Shown piece after piece: positions 52,462 through 64,000 of a stretch of 64,000 bases of DNA. The position numbers and the translations under genes are program-made. A model generated the notes under the pieces. The model ran no database searches and was not told the origin of the DNA. It saw only the letters and a program-made list of their open reading frames with translations. This stretch comes from Linnemannia hyalina. Its lineage: Eukaryota; Mortierellomycota; Mortierellomycetes; Mortierellales; Mortierellaceae. Position 1 is the stretch's first letter; every line of letters begins with the position of its first letter. Location of the stretch: the NCBI GenBank assembly GCA_019671135.1, contig JAHRHY010000027.1, positions 1 through 64,000 on the forward strand, read 5' to 3'.

Positions 52462-53293
52462 ATGTCGAACCCGGATCGAATCTCCCAGTACTACCGCAAG
52501 AAGCTGGAGCAACACGAACTCACCCCAGAAGAATGGGTTGCTGTTCGCTATACTATTGCGAAGCACACACTTATCGGTGAGCTACTTACTGTACACTTTC
52601 ACAAAGCACCGTCGGGTTGCCCGTCCAATGGATGATATCAATGAATATCGCAAACTAAACTGTGCACCATCCATCCAGCTGCCGCTACAACGGTGTCACT
52701 GGGAACCTCAGCTTTCTTTTATGGTGAGTAAGACTCTTGCAGCATGGCATGTATAGACGGAATATTTACACAAAACACTAACATGATATGCTACCTTTTG
52801 AGAACACAGCGCGATCTCGTTCATGGAGTCGGCTGCAGTCACTGGCCTTTGCTTCAGGTACGTCTTAAAATAGGTAATCCCCGTGTATCTTTACATTGCC
52901 ACCCAGTTGCAAATATTAATCATCTCTGTTACCAATCAGCCGGAAACTTAGTAGGACTTTCGGTTGGAGGCGTCATTGCCATGGAGTCTGGCATGAAAAC
53001 TGTGGAAAGCAGGCTACAGGGGTCTGGATCAGAGCTGCTGTACCTAATGGACCGATACTCGTAAGCATTGAGATATTTTCAGTCTGTTGCAATTTTGTTC
53101 GTCGGCTCTGACTGAAGCGTTGCATGTTATTGTCAGGTCTAACTAAAGGAAGTGTTGTATTTCTTTTCATTTCTGCAGGAAGGCAACTTTAAAGGAAAGG
53201 CTCGGAGACAAGGGGGATGCTGGCTTGTCGTCCTATGAGAGTGTGTCAGCAACCCCCAAGATGATTGGTGTACAGGAAACCAAGTCCGAATAA
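52462..53293 (+). CDS. Small two-helix membrane protein, spliced (5 exons)
   Basis: Predicted exons 52462-52576, 52679-52723, 52810-52857, 52940-53060, 53179-53293; all introns GT..AG, intron 1 with a CTAAAC branch site; total 444 bp, 147 aa. Starts MSNPDRISQYYRKKLEQHEL; two apolar stretches, LIAAATTVSLGTSAFFY and LAFASAGNLVGLSVGGVIAM, separated by a basic segment. Layout (LTPEEW..., two short membrane segments, lysine/serine tail) resembles OCIA-domain or other small mitochondrial inner-membrane proteins, but this is weak. Convergent with the RRG9-like gene, stops 14 bp apart. Confidence 0.6.
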
Positions 53294-53307
53294 AATAGTC
53301 GACCGCT

Positions 53308-54604
53308 TTATTTCCTTGTGGGTGCTCCAAGTTTGATCTGGATAGGTGATTCGGCATTTGCACGCTTACGTTCAGCCTGGCGCGCCAGCCAAGCCGTGTG
53401 TCGGTCGTTTTTAATACGTTCGTAATCATCCAAAGTCATGGTCTCGTTCAACTGATGATGCCGTGAGCCTTCAGCATGCGATGTGAGCTCAGCCTTTTCT
53501 GCAACCTGGGCAGCACGTCGTTCGGTCTTCTGTTTGAGCCAAGTAGTTTTCCGCTCCGTCTTGTGTGCAGTCCACGTGACCTGACGTTCCGCTCTAATCC
53601 TCTCGATATCGGCAGAGATGTTTTCCTTGCGGCGCCGTTGTCGAACCTCATCCTGTTGTGTTGATCGCTCCGGGGTAGGCTGATAGTGAGTCCTTAGAAT
53701 CTTGGCGATTGATTCTCCTGCAACATTGAAATGGTCTGCGAGTTTTGCTGTTGTCCATTCTTCTGGGAACTAGTTATTTCGAAAGAAATAATAAACAGGA
53801 GCAGGCATAAGTTATGTTGCTAAAATACAACCGTCATCATTCCACATGCTTTCAGGAACAAGTCGCAACTAGAGAAAAATATACCTGTTTCCGGAGGTAT
53901 CGGACCTCTTCCATGGCCTGTCGAGTGAGCTTTCTCTGTGGGTTCCATGCTTGTCCTCCAGTCTTGGCCTTGATCGCCTGTCGATGCTTCCTCCACAGAG
54001 GCACCTCAGTCGCTATCCTGTCCGCATCTCGTGGCGCTTTATGGAAATGTGGGTTTGGTGATGTTGAAATCGCTGCGACTGGTGCCTTGTTCAATTGAGA
54101 AGTGGTCGTTTGTGCTTTTGTCGTCACTGAAGTGCCGTACGCATTGTTGCTGTGTTTCTCCTGTACTTGTCGTTGTCCAGTATGTCCGCCCAGAACTCTG
54201 TCTTGCACCATCCTGTGTGTCAAATCTGCAATCTCTTCTCGGCCTTTCGGATAGATTACTCCGACCATGCGCCCTGAACTTGTCGACTTGGGCGAATCAA
54301 ACCCCCACCGTTTCTTGGCTTCTTGTAGAATATCATGGTGTTTAAAGGCATCCTGGAGAGGCGTGCTGGCGACAGGAGGCTTTGCACCTGTAAAAGATCT
54401 AGTGGCCGTAATGCTGTTGTGTTGATCCGAAGTAGAAGCAGAGGCGGTGGTACTCGTGTTTATAGTGGTTAAAAACCTCGACCGTGAGGCGTCCGCAGAC
54501 TTGGAGGGCATAGTCTGACGCAAGAGTATCCATGCAGGCTGTGATCTACTCGTCCTGAGGTGCTGACATCCTGAGCGCAAGAGTGTTGAGTTTAAAGTAG
54601 ACAT
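53308..54604 (-). CDS. RRG9: RRG9/neugrin-like mitochondrial protein, spliced
   Basis: Exon 1 54604-53885, intron 53884-53770 (GTATAT..TAG), exon 2 53769-53308; 393 aa. Start chosen at 54604 (MSTLNSTLLRSG), which gives a basic, Ser/Thr-rich N-terminus like a mitochondrial presequence. Conserved core around residues 205-275: W+KH+QAIK.K.GGQAWNPQRKL, TRQAMEEVRYLRKQFPEEW, LADHFNVAGESIAKILRT, the Rrg9/neugrin signature (P-R-KLsR..me..R.L...P......LA..F.Vs.Ea..RIL). The family is needed for mitochondrial genome maintenance and respiratory growth in yeast. The C-terminal tail is long, charged and Gln/Arg-rich. Confidence 0.75.
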
Positions 54605-54767
54605 GGTGAGCAAGAAGAGTATGTAGCATGCATGTGTCCTCTGGAATGGATCGGACGGAGGGTTAACGGTTGGTAGCGATGAAAGAGCTGACAAAAAGGA
54701 AAAGAAACAATGGCACAACAAGCAACAGAGAAAAAAGCAGTCCACACGGGCTAGCGACCAGTGATCT

Positions 54768-57700
54768 TTATGCCTTACGTACCATGGGTGGAACAACTAA
54801 TTCGCTAATCTGCGCCTGAATGTACTGCTCTCGCATCAACGACATGTCCTCAGGGACAATAATAGGCGCCTCTAGGACTTTGGGGTCTGTCGCCAGCACC
54901 GAGTATCGACCCACAACCTCCATAGCAGAGCCTGCTGTGACCGAGTCGCCCTTGCTTCTACCGTCGTCTCTGTTATTGTTGTTACTGTGAACGGTGAAAA
55001 CGGACCGCATCGATGAAGAAGGGGCTAGTTTGCGCACATCCTCTTGGATTTGGTTATCGAAATCGACATTGCGGAACTGGTGCACTTCCTTCGTCGTTAT
55101 GCTGTCCGCTCCTGGTTTGTAGCGACTCTCTCTGTTGTTGAGAGGAATAGGTGTTGATGATTCTGGTAAAAATGCGGCCGTTGGGAAGACTGGAGCTGCT
55201 GTAGGTTGTATGATGGTGGTAGATGGTAATGACAAATAAGTCGTCTTTCTTGGCAGCTTTGAAGGGGTCTCCAACATCTGGTGCTGGGGCGGAGACAGAG
55301 GCAAGTACTTCTTGGACTGAGTTGTCGGAGGCGAGGCAGACGACGCAGAGGACATTGAAGGAGCTGAGAAGCCAGATGAGGTTATCGAAGAACATGTTGA
55401 CATCACTGATCCATTGATACTGACATTGTAGACGCCATGTAATATAGCCTCTGGGCAGGCTTGACCGACGCTTGGCATTGCCGATCCTGCTCTTCCTGGG
55501 GGTGCAGCCAGCATGTGACTATCGACAAGTGCCATCGTTGCTGATTCTGTAACACTGCATGGCTTGTCGTATGCATTGCTATGAAGGTACACCTGGCTAT
55601 TCATAGACGGGCGCCGAGCGTATCCAAAAGTACCGGGACCATCTTTGAGTACATCCATTCCATTGACCAACTTTTGGAAGTCTTCTCGAACGTTCTCCTT
55701 GGCCGCGGATGGATTCTGCCTGGATTCCTGATTGGCTCTCGACGGGGACAAAGGCATAACCGACGGAGACTGATGATGCTGCAAATGACGCGACTTGGGC
55801 TCCTGCTGTCGCTGGCGTGGGTAATCAAGCTTGATGATTATTTTTTCATCACGAACACCAATGTCGTCATGCCTTCTTGCCTTCGCATCCATCGAGTTTG
55901 GTCGATTCTTGCTTTTGTACGGAATGTCGGGCAGTTGCAAGTCAGGGGTAGGGCTGAGAGGCGTTGGAGGAACAGACGTCGAGGGTGTTGAGCGTGGTGC
56001 TGACCTGCAAGGTGCAGAGGTATTGGAAGTCACGTCCTCTCGGAAAGCGATCTGCCTGGATACTCGTCCAGCTAGGTTTTGCTGGTGATACTGCTGCTGG
56101 GTCTGTGATGGCGGGAGAGGGTTGTAGTTCCCGGAGTTGTTGGACCGATCTCCGTCAGGGACTTTCTTTTTGAACGAATTGCGACGACTGGGAGGCTTGA
56201 CCAGCACGGGACTGATAGCACCGCCCTGCATGACTAACGCTTTCCCATTGTCTCTATTAATATCAAAGCGCTGTGATGGCTGCCACTGCTGAGACTGGAG
56301 ATGCGACATCCGTTGTTGAACCTTTAAGTCGATCCTTGTGGCCCCATTGTTCGTCGCACGTTGGTCGTTGACGGTTCTACCGCTGGTGCCGGTGATGCTA
56401 CTGGATTTGTTATTGTTGCGACGATTGTTATCGTCTTCGAGACCACTGGCTCGACCAGGAATGTCAATAGTAAGAGTCTTTGGCTCGATTTCAGAGTTGC
56501 ACTTGACATTCGGGACTGGCAGGTGTTGAAAGACAGGAGATTGCTGGCTGAGCTGATAAATGTGATGTGATATCGGCCGCTGAAATGTTGGGGACGTAGG
56601 TCTTGCAGCGGGAAATTTCTGGCGCTGCTGGCATCCTTGTTGACCGCGACTGTGCTGAGAGTACGGCTGTGAATCGATAGGGGGAATAGTGGGCAGGTCC
56701 TTTGCCAGAAGACTCGCCATGATCTGCGTAGTGCTTGGTGTTACTGAAAGCTGTATCTCAAGATCCTCAGCTTGGGCACGCAGATCATGATTTTGAATGA
56801 ATGTTGATCTCAGGCGCTAAAGGACAAGGCGACGCGCAGAAAACCTTAGTTAATATGCTACTTAGTTTTCCAATACACATTACCAAAAGTCAAAAATACA
56901 AGCTCAGCAATGTATACCTCAAGGTAGTCCTCTAGCTCTTGTTTGATGCTCTTCGCAAAGGCAAGACCTGGTGAAGACATGTGCATCTCAAAGACGAGTC
57001 TTGACACAAGCTCTAAATGAGCGGTCTAATAGTAATCAGCGTTAGCTAAAGTCAGTTAATAGGAACGACCCAGCACGAAAAAATACAAACGAGAAGAAAT
57101 CAGATGGACGTTTGTAAACGATATGGTTGTTTCATACCAAATACGTGAGGGCCTCTCGATCTTCGCCAGATTCAAATCTGATCCCGTCAGTCGTAACATT
57201 CCCTGTGCTTTGGATGGCCTGAGGTGTAGCAGCGGCACTGTGCCTGCTTCCGTATCGATTTTTTTCCAGTGAAAAGGTCGAGAGCGATGGACCTGAGGAA
57301 CCGCATCCATGGGATACAATTCCAGCAGCCATCAAGGTCACACGAGCAGGCGAGCTACTCTTTCGATCTCGATCTTGACTGTTGTCATCTTTTCCACGGC
57401 CAAGGTATGGGAGTGTTGTCGGTAACATGGCGACTGGTGCCTCAATACCGCAGACGTGCATGACCTCCTTCAAATATCCGATCCACTCAGAAAAGATCCA
57501 TGCGGTCCTTTCGCTATTCCGTCTTTGGGCGAGACTCGAAATGCGATCCGCCACCGTGTCCTGCAAGACTTTGTCTCGGAGCTCAGGCTCTTTTGCCAAG
57601 ATAGCGTTCAATATATGAACAGCCCCCTGTGTGTTGGAGAATGTTGGAATCTGATCTAATGAGAGGGCAGGCGAACTCTGGAAGGGAGGTTGGTTACCGA

Positions 57701-60613
57701 CACGTGAGTGTGGATGCGGTTTAAGAATAGATGAGGATCGGTATCGCTGTCCGCGTACCTCGAAAGCCCCACCGCGAACAATGCCAAAGAGTCCCCCTGA
57801 TTTGACCTTTGATCCTTGCGCGAAGTCCTTGGTTGTGGCCGATAATGCCGGTGTCTCTTGGATGGCCAGGGTCCTCATGAGCGAGAAAAAAATGGGTTCA
57901 GTTGTCAACGACGCTACACCTCCGTCGAGAGTCACGATCGCTTTGATGCACTGAATAATCTGATGAAGAAGGCGCCTCCGTTGACCCAATTTTCTATACG
58001 ATGCGACGGACGTGATAAAATGTTAGAGTAACATCCATTCATAGCAAGCAATACAAATACTGCTACCGAGTAACTTACGTTTCCTCTGTCCTCTGAACGT
58101 GTTGACAGAGCTGAAGTACCGCCAGTGGTCCTCCAATGTTGATGAACTCGCTCGTCCATCGGAGCGATCCATTCCTAATCATCACTCGCAGGCTCCTCAG
58201 AACATGTTCCTTGTCTTCCAATGCACGTGTGTCGCTCTTCCCAAGTAAAGATGAAAGATGTCGTTGAAAAGTTGGTTGGAGCGGAGGTATTAATCCAGAA
58301 TGAATTGTGTCGCTCGGTGCAGACACAGTATTGCTGTTACTTGTGATATCGGTGGCGCTGAAGTTTCTCCACATCCCCATGGGTCGTTTGGGAGTCGAAT
58401 CTGCCGCAGTTACAGTGGCTGTCACAGCTGCAAGGTTAAACGCGAACTGGTCTCGGGACGATCGCCTCTTCTTGTTCGAGTATTCCAGTAGTAGGTCAAC
58501 AATGACCTGCGGAGGTATGGCCTGTGGCAAGGACGGGCTCGCGTCATTGGATTGAAGCATCACCCACTTCCGGTTTGTAGGTAATGACTCCAGTTGACTA
58601 ATGGTAGTCGGGGCCAGTGAGAGTGTCGCCTAAGGTAATCGAGAGAGAAGCCAGACGAATGTATCAGTCTGATATGCCCCACAAGGACTCATTCGTGGGT
58701 AGAAAAGATTTTTTCTTACCAGCATCTCGCTAAAGGCAATGTTCACAACATCTTTGTCCACCTTGCTGACCGTTGTGTTGGAAGACCTAGCCACAGGGGC
58801 TTCTTGTTCTTGAACGTTGTCTAAAGCAGACGTTCTCTTTCCTGCGCGTTTCCGAGTCACCCTTTTCGAGTCTGCAAGAGCCGTAGAAGAGATCATCGAG
58901 ATATCAATAGCCTGTGTTTCTGCAATCGAGTGTCGTTGGATCGGCAGCTGAAGCAATTGCTGTTCTCGGTCTCCAACGACCGATCGTCTCATTTGAGCGT
59001 TGGGGTTTAAAATAGTAGGCGATGAGGGAGAAGTGCTGCTGCTGGCCATGAGCATCGGGTTTCGAAAGTTATCTCCAGATCGTCTTTCCTGGCCCTCTTG
59101 GCTCTGTCCATGCGGCATATCTGGCATCGAATGACGCCGACTCCTATCTGTGCTGGAGTCCTGACTATGACGGCTGCCACTGGAGTTTTGACGCCCAACC
59201 GAATTTGTTAGCGTTCCTGCATAATTGCGCCGCTGTCGAAGTTCTTCGATCCCTTGCTGCCACTCAATCTGAGAAGGAAGGCGGGGTCGGTTAGGTCCTG
59301 GGATCAGTGTCAGAAGCTGGTCAAGCATGGCAGAGTCGGTACCGATAATAGACGCTCCTAGGTCAGTTGGTGCCATCCCACCTCCACCTTGTCCACTACC
59401 TTGAGCTTGTTGACGTTGTTGTTGCTGTTGGTGGTGGTGTTGAAATATTGGGAGGGGTGACGCTTGAGAGGTGGTTGCAAGGGGATGAAAGGACTGATTG
59501 GGTACAAGGTCGTGATGAACGGCTCGCACGGGCGAAACGTAATTTTCTCCTGAGCCTACATATCCAACAGCGCCCATGCTGGGTTGGGTCATTAATTCTT
59601 GTGGCAGGGCTAACTCTGCAAGGCGCTCCTGCTCCTGCGAATGGCGCTTCTGTTGCCGCTTGATCCTCTCGAGAGCGCTCAGCGGCTTCTTGTCGGACAG
59701 TTTGGGGGCGGGTGGTCGTTGATGTTGCTCTGGTGCACCTAACGACTGCTGCTGTTGTTGTTGCTGTTGACGGTGGTATCGATCGATTGTCCAGTCCTCT
59801 GAAGGCTCTCTCCGCTGCTGGGTTGAAGCTGCAGTTGTGGTTGTGTTCGCTGTAGAGTCGTCCCTCATCGAGGACAGCCGTGAAGTGTTGTCACACGATT
59901 TATTAGCCGAGACGTTGTCGCAGAATTCAAAGACGTCCTCCATGACAAGACTGTGATCACTGCCGATACTGGAGCTGCTGTCCTGCATATCATTGCTGTC
60001 CTGCATATCATTGCTGATACTCGGTTGAGAGAGGTCGGTGTCCATCGTACTTGTGAATCCCGTTGTTTGTTTTTGCTTTTGCTGTTGCGGTGGTGGGGGC
60101 GGACGAGGAGGAAGCTGTATGATGTCATGGGGCCAGGCCTGGTCCACTAAGTTCCTTGGCTGAGCTGATGGAAATGGTGATGGAAGAGGTAATGCGGAAT
60201 TAAAAAATTGCTGCGACTTTGCAGGATGGTGCTTGACCGAGTACGCGTCCTCTCTGTCGTGTATAGGGTTGTCTGTGTCCGTGTGACCTTCTGACCCCTG
60301 ACGACGAGCTTGCTGCTGTTGTTGCTGCTGCTGCTCTTGTTTATGTTGCTCTTGTGACACCGCCTGTCGAAGGGCCAGCCTCGATGCAGGGGCAGCAGGG
60401 ATAGGGGGGGAAGGAGCTGGGACAATGCTGTTTTGTTGGGGGACAAGCCTGTCGTCGTTCTCAGTGAAGATAGCCTGTCGACCAAACATCCCCATGGACT
60501 TCCAGAACGTTTCTTTACTTGGAGGCGTCGGCGGAGGCGATGATCCTGGCAGCAACATTTCAAGCGTGGCCACGGTCAGACTGACTTGAGATGGGCTGTT
60601 GCTGTTGTTGTTC

Positions 60614-60645
<32 letters not shown>

Positions 60646-61131
60646 GCTGCTGCTCTTGGAACGTAGGTTAAACAGATCTGTCTTGACCAAGAGCTTCTTG
60701 TTCTTGACCTTGCTCTCTTTATTCTTGTTGTCGTTGTTCGAACGCGACGTTGCTTGTTGGAGGTCTTCTAGCGTGGAATTACGTTTGCGATAGAGGTCCG
60801 GGGACGTTGTTCCTGAACGGAGCAAGAGCGAAGGCGGAGGTGGAATATTGTAGCTGTTGTCTTTGTTGTCCTTGGGTGAAGAGGTCATGGACAGTCGACG
60901 AGCAACCTTGACAATGTGGTCGCCAAGGTTGGAGAGAGGGGAGCGAGCTTTGACAGGAGGAGGATGGCTATGACTGAGGCTATAGTTAGTGTCATTGATG
61001 AAGCTGTCGATGCTGTCGATGCTGGTCCTGTTTGAGTGCAGTGGGGGTGGTGGAAGGAGAGAGGCTGACGAGGCTGACCGTGGGTCCTGCTGGTGGTGAT
61101 TTTGAGTTGAGGATGATTTCTGATCGATCAT
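54768..61131 (-). CDS. GBD/FH3 (formin N-terminal-like) protein, Rid1-like, 5 exons
   Basis: Exons 61131-58720, 58629-58079, 57993-57138, 57025-56918, 56816-54768; all GT..AG, phases agree, 5,976 bp, 1,991 aa. Residues 1-~780 are low complexity (Gln/Asn/Ser/Pro tracts, a 60600-60650 poly-Asn/Ser run). The middle (exon 1 end to exon 4) is a formin-type Rho-binding/FH3 armadillo region: TISQLESLPTNRKWVM, IVDLLLEY, LRSLRVMIRNGSLRWTSEFI NIGGPLAVL, IKAIVTLDGGV, GAVHILNAIL, LAFAKSIKQELEDYLE. No FH1/FH2 is found in the 683-residue tail, so it resembles fission-yeast Rid1-type GBD/FH3-only proteins rather than an actin nucleator. Likely acts at polarity sites with Rho GTPases. GTACGTAAG just before the stop could be a further donor. 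Confidence 0.7.
60597..60660. repeat. (TTG)n/(TGC)n microsatellite in the Rid1-like coding region
   Basis: Uninterrupted TTG run coding for poly-Asn on the minus strand (60605-60645). Similar Gln-coding tracts lie at 59420-59445, 59745-59775 and 60310-60345. Likely length-polymorphic. Confidence 0.85.
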
Positions 61132-62759
61132 GGTTTTCTGTTTCTTTCGGTGCCGAAGAGACAAAGCGAGGGGAGGGATCGATCGGCGTGGACCTGCACG
61201 GCGGTGAGGAGGGGTTGTGGGGGGTTTGTGAAAAGGAGGGAGAGAAAGAGAGGAAGAAAGGAAAAGTGCCTTCCATTGTTATTTCTGGTGCAAGATGGAA
61301 GTATGTCAGTTCTCTCCTTTCTTGGTGATTTGTGCGGACTCTTGACCCTGTGGCAGCTCACCGATATGTTGAGAGAGGGTGAGTGATATCGACTGCACAT
61401 ACGTAGGCTTGCATTGGACAAACAATGCAAAATGTTCTTTATTTTGCCACTGTTGTTTGAATCCCTGGTGTCCGTGGTAATCCGTAGTACCCGTTCCGTA
61501 TTCGTGACTATGACCCTCATCCCTTATTTTTCTTTCTTCCTCCAATTCTCTCTCCCCTCTCTCCACATACATACTAACAAGAGCAGTTTTCGAGGACAAA
61601 CTACCACAGTGGAAAAACTTCGACATCATAGTACAGAACCGAAGGAGGATATCAGCGAGAGAGATGACGAGCAGCCTAAACTGGGAAGACACCAAAGAAA
61701 CAGCAATAGGAAGAGCAGCAGAGCAACCCTATTTCTTCTTCACCCTCGTTTGGCGTGCCTGCACTTCCGACGATCCCCTCTTAATCGCAAGAGTCTAACT
61801 TGCATGTTCATCCATTGCCTTGACTGATTACCAAGGTTGAAATGAGCCACATCTCTTTTTGCTTTGAATAGCTCGACCCATTGTTTACCGTGAAAATGTG
61901 CAGCCGTAGAGTACTTTTTGAATGCGTTTGGTCATTTCGTTGTTGGCTCGAGACATGGTATGTCATTCCGTTCCTCGGGCATAATGGGTGCTCTCAGCAT
62001 AGTTGGCAAAACCATCTCGACGTTAGCCTTGGAGCGAAATGGTTCGGTTCCAGGTGGGAGACCACGAGAGCTCTATTTGAAAGCATCTTCACCTCCCTTT
62101 ACTTCCAACGGCGAAGAAAAATTTAATAAAAATGGGTTGTTATTAAAGAGCAGCACCAGCGCGTGAACATGTTTGTAATGTTGTGATGTGAAACAGCCGG
62201 TGTATGCGTGGTTGTGGACATGATCAGGCGCCGGAAGGCATCTCCTCCACTGGCAAAGCAAGATATTTCGGCAAATGCAACGGCTCGATGTTCAAATGGG
62301 TTAGCCAGAAGAAAGGAGAAGAGGGAAGGAAGGAAGCAAGGAAAGGAAAATGAATCGCCGCCATGCCAAATGCGTGTTTCTGCCATGGAGCTGTTGTCGG
62401 AATTGACGGGAAACGGGATAGGCTGGTCGGGGAGAAGGCCTCCAAAAGCTTCCCGAGTTGCCCCTTCATTGCTGCAAGTAAGCGGATCGGATAAGATATG
62501 TCCTCGAAGGGCGCCGAAAATCACAGTGGCGAGAAGGTTGGATGGATCAATATTGTGCCAGCATGCAGTAGCAAGAAAAATAAGAAAAGAGTATCTCCGC
62601 GAGGGCGCATGCCCCAGTTTGTCTGCTCTTTTTCTCTTTTCTCTCCTCTTCGTCCCTTGTCTCGCTTCCTCCCCCCTTTCCCTGAGCAATTGACCGCTGT
62701 CTCGCTATCTTCATCCTTTCCTCTTCGTCCAGTTTCTTTTTTCTGTTTCTTCCCTCCTT
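61132..62759. other. Intergenic region between divergent host genes
   Basis: About 1.6 kb in which I see no convincing gene. Open frames on both strands are short and biased by pyrimidine-rich tracts (61210-61270 G/A-rich, 62630-62780 CT-rich). It should contain the promoters of the Rid1-like gene (leftward) and of the gene starting at the right edge (rightward). Confidence 0.5.
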
Positions 62760-63953
62760 TTGTCCTACACTTCCTCTTTCCCCTTCCTACACCCCACATC
62801 ATCACATACATCATCTAGCTGCAACGTAGTACACATAAAAAGCTCTTGTCCTCCATCATTTCGCAGTTCCTCATCTCGCGATTCATTTCACATCGATCCC
62901 TACACCATCTCCGCGCCTCCATCAACCAGAGCACACAACTACATATTTCTCATTCGTTCGCAAAACGACCGGTAAGATGATATGCTCCCCTTGTTTACGT
63001 TCTTTTTCGTTCTCTGTTTTGTCCAACTTTTTTTTCCAGCGCTCCTGGGTCATCACAAAAGAGAAAGAAAAAAAGACGGATATGATTGCTCACATCCCAC
63101 TCTGCTCGCACGCTCTCCATTTTATTATTACATTCGATAAGTCGGTAACCACAGCATGGGAAAATGGGCGCTGTGAGAATTATCCTCCCTATCCCTCCCT
63201 CATCGAAACTACTCCCACCGATCCAGTGGCCTCCGATGGTACCCAATGGCGCCCAGTAATATCCGATGGAGACATCTTGATCGTGTTTGAGAATGTGCAA
63301 AAAATTGAGAAGGGATGCGACTTGGATGGGTCCGTCCCTGGTTAACGCACATTGCCCTGACTATTGATCGGCAAACCCAACAACTGTGGTCGTTATTGTC
63401 ATTGGTTCTTGCGCCCGGCTCTCCTGCGTGAGAGTCGCTTGGTCTAAGGTTGTCGCCTCTTTAGGGTTGAAAACCATCGTACGCTTTGTGCTGACACCTT
63501 CCTTTCTTTTGCTTCGGCTCTGTCTTTTATTGCAATGCCAATGCTGCTGCAGCAACAACAAGAGGGATTGAAAGCTAGATGGGTGAGGAGTTTTAGGATA
63601 AGGATAAGGGACATGGAATCTGACGGCACTCTACCTATGCCTTCTCTTTTTTTCCTTCTTATTTTCATGCCCTCCTTCATGCTTCCTTACTCTCTGCTGT
63701 CTCCTTCTCCACTGCCCCACCTCCATGGTTATTACCGGCAACACCCTTCTTTGCCTGAATAAAGAAAGAGAAACAGTCAGACACACGCCGCAATAGTAGA
63801 GTCGGCAGACATGGATACGAAATTGTCCAGATCCTTTCTCCTGTTTTGCCCTCTCCTCCTTCCCTTCCTTCCTTTGCTACTTCTCCGTCACGTAGTATCG
63901 TTCAAATCAACCGAACTTTTATAAATTGACAGCAGGGTGGAGCATCCTTCGGA
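62760..63953 (+). promoter_or_regulatory. 5' leader with intron of a gene leaving the window
   Basis: A pyrimidine/AC-rich stretch (62760-62970), typical of fungal transcription start regions, ends in GACCG|GTAAGA (donor at 62972). The plausible acceptor is GACAGCAG (63929-63936), 18 bp before an ATG. A TTTTATAAATT at 63917 could alternatively be a TATA-like box for a shorter transcript. Confidence 0.4.
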
Positions 63954-64000
63954 ATGTCGGCAGTGTCACCAAGCAAGCAGGCAGGCAAGACGATGCAGAA
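63954..64000 (+). CDS. Start of a gene truncated by the window end
   Basis: ATG at 63954 followed by SAVSPSKQAGKTMQ, open to the window end. Supported by position after a leader and splice-acceptor-like CAG; only 15 codons are visible, so no product can be named. Confidence 0.35.
   Translation, partial: MSAVSPSKQAGKTMQ

Noticed and set aside
54605..54796. N-terminal extension of the RRG9-like protein (start at 54796)
   Set aside because: The extension would overlap the pyrimidine-rich region near the Rid1-like stop and lacks similarity to the family; the Met at 54604 gives a mitochondrial-type N-terminus.
62208..62693. 161-aa plus-strand open frame and its minus-strand counterpart
   Set aside because: No recognisable domain, biased composition, overlaps an opposite-strand frame of similar length, and lies in a probable promoter region.

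Overview
The window looks like nuclear DNA of a filamentous fungus, most likely an early-diverging lineage such as Mucoromycota/Mortierellomycota (inference). The right third carries intron-containing genes with GT..AG introns of about 80-120 bp: an RRG9/neugrin-like mitochondrial gene, a Rid1-like GBD/FH3 gene rich in Q/N/S/P tracts, and a small membrane-protein gene. Chromodomain Ty3/gypsy fragments and degraded Fanzor (eukaryotic TnpB) C-termini fit that setting. The left ~50 kb is very AT-rich, its genes appear intronless, and it consists almost entirely of nested mobile elements.

Three related DNA-transposon families (named A, B and C here) can be reconstructed. All encode a DDE_Tnp_4-like (PIF/Harbinger/IS5-like) transposase of about 418-426 aa. 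Family A (~4.5 kb without insertions) has terminal inverted repeats beginning GGGAATCG and four genes: a Cys4/coiled-coil protein, a 90-aa protein, a ~567-aa Rep-like protein, and a convergent transposase. Family B has the same plan (81-aa protein, Rep-like protein, transposase) inside 2,453-bp inverted repeats made of ~133-bp tandem repeats and tipped by a ~450-bp fold-back. Family C lacks Rep; it carries the transposase and a 753-aa Zn-binding acidic protein with three copies of one domain, and it is bounded by ~495-bp direct repeats.

Layout: A0 remnant (1-1519); A1 (1520-12159), whose Rep is split by C1 (3939-9753, TSD TTA); B (12163-26961), whose Rep is split by A2 (15432-21909, TSD ATT, reading frame restored exactly if removed); A3 remnant and piled-up A termini (26962-28841); A4 (28842-31248); gypsy LTR/integrase fragment between A termini (31526-32853); A5 (32854-37589, all four genes intact); solo C repeat and a diverged C-type gene fragment (37590-38472); A6 (38473-49432), whose transposase is split by a Helitron-like insertion (39632-48364) that itself contains C2 (40197-46016, TSD AAG); gypsy RT/chromodomain fragments; a solo C repeat (50188-50682). 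From 50.7 kb: short repeats, two Fanzor remnants, then the host genes, ending in a 5' leader with an intron and the start of a gene that leaves the window.

The most interesting unit is the pairing of a DDE cut-and-paste type transposase with a conserved protein that resembles bacterial/phage rolling-circle initiators, kept together in two diverged families and accompanied by small accessory proteins. A2, A5 and C2 have intact reading frames and could be functional sources; most other copies are broken.
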